A stretch of 64,000 nt of DNA. Origin: Streptomyces umbrinus. GTDB taxonomy: Bacteria > Actinomycetota > Actinomycetes > Streptomycetales > Streptomycetaceae. A program made the translations under genes and the position numbers. The stretch spans positions 9,581,001-9,645,000 of the forward strand of contig NZ_JAUSZI010000002.1 in NCBI RefSeq assembly GCF_030817415.1, read 5' to 3'. Of this stretch, positions 63,849-64,000 are shown piece by piece (positions within the stretch are counted from its first letter, which is position 1; the number at the start of each line of letters is the position of its first letter). The notes under the pieces were generated by a model. The model did no database searches. It saw only the letters and a list, made by a program, of their open reading frames with translations, and was not told the origin of the DNA.

Positions 63849-64000
63849 TCAGTGCCAGCCGAAGAGAGCGTCGCCAGCCTTCACATCGGCGTCAACGCTG
63901 ACGTCGGAGAGGGACTCAGCCGTGGCCTCGAGTGCCACGATGGGGCAGATGGGGGACTTGCCGGCGGCCTCGACGGCAGCCGGGTCCCAGCGCACCACGG
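63849..64000 (-). CDS. crr: PTS EIIA-Glc component (3' end; start lies beyond the right edge)
   Basis: Only the last 49 residues are visible: they end PICPIVALEATAESLSDVSV then DADVKAGDALFGW followed by His and TGA. This C-terminal pattern (VKAGDALFGW) is that of EIIA-Glc proteins. The phospho-accepting histidine lies outside the window. It is followed by ptsI on the same strand. Confidence 0.85.
   Translation of the reverse strand, partial: VVRWDPAAVEAAGKSPICPIVALEATAESLSDVSVDADVKAGDALFGWH

Overview
The window is high-GC actinobacterial DNA and almost certainly chromosomal Streptomyces. The signs are strong third-position GC bias, frequent GTG starts, ATGA/GTGA start-stop overlaps, a conservon (cvnABC and cvnD), mycothiol-type formaldehyde oxidation, IclR/GntR-controlled catabolic operons, and a ptsI-crr pair at the right edge. 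I recognised no tRNA, rRNA, CRISPR array, transposase or phage gene.

Layout. 1-3.7 kb: the 5' part of an FtsK-like ATPase on the minus strand with a small membrane protein, then an ankyrin-repeat protein and a HEAT-repeat protein. 3.9-7.1 kb: two GT-B glycosyltransferases and an SGNH hydrolase, coupled by ATGA overlaps. 7.2-12.5 kb: a 5-oxoproline operon (MFS transporter, DUF1445 protein, pxpA, pxpB, pxpC) divergent from a FadR-type GntR regulator, with a matching operator inside the operon promoter. 12.6-20.1 kb: a three-gene SMC operon (kleisin-like, kite-like and 1593-aa ATPase) that resembles MukBEF/MksBEF/Wadjet JetABC but has no adjacent JetD nuclease. It is the most interesting system here.

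20.2-34.5 kb: a choline-to-glycine island. It encodes choline oxidase, an APC permease, betaine aldehyde dehydrogenase, a Rieske glycine-betaine monooxygenase, monomeric sarcosine oxidase, dimethylglycine oxidase, a metallo-beta-lactamase-fold hydrolase and S-(hydroxymethyl)mycothiol dehydrogenase. An IclR regulator and a divergent Rieske ferredoxin/reductase pair follow, the pair being the likely electron supply for the monooxygenase. Each demethylation can release formaldehyde and the mycothiol branch can oxidise it. 34.7-39.8 kb: an acidic membrane protein and cvnA-cvnB-cvnC. 39.9-43.5 kb: a carnitine operon (cdhC-cdhA-cdhB) with its own IclR regulator. It makes glycine betaine, which feeds the first island, and acetoacetate, which the acetoacetyl-CoA synthetase at 59 kb could activate. 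43.7-48.1 kb: a fused ATP-dependent 5-oxoprolinase/hydantoinase whose 3' end overlaps cvnD, so the conservon is split by about 7.7 kb of catabolic genes.

48.3-64 kb: glpF-glpK, an EAL-GGDEF-like protein with degenerate motifs, a thiolase-like/DUF35 pair with a palindromic operator, a secreted VanX-type dipeptidase, a Nudix hydrolase, a GH31 glycosidase, acetoacetyl-CoA synthetase, an unrecognised conserved-looking protein, ptsI, and the 3' end of crr.

Two repeat classes stand out. One is an intergenic hairpin family with five copies in a short and a long form; two copies supply the stop codon of the gene they abut. The other is a palindromic element lying in frame inside the dimethylglycine oxidase gene. 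All functions are inferred from sequence motifs and gene context, with no database search.
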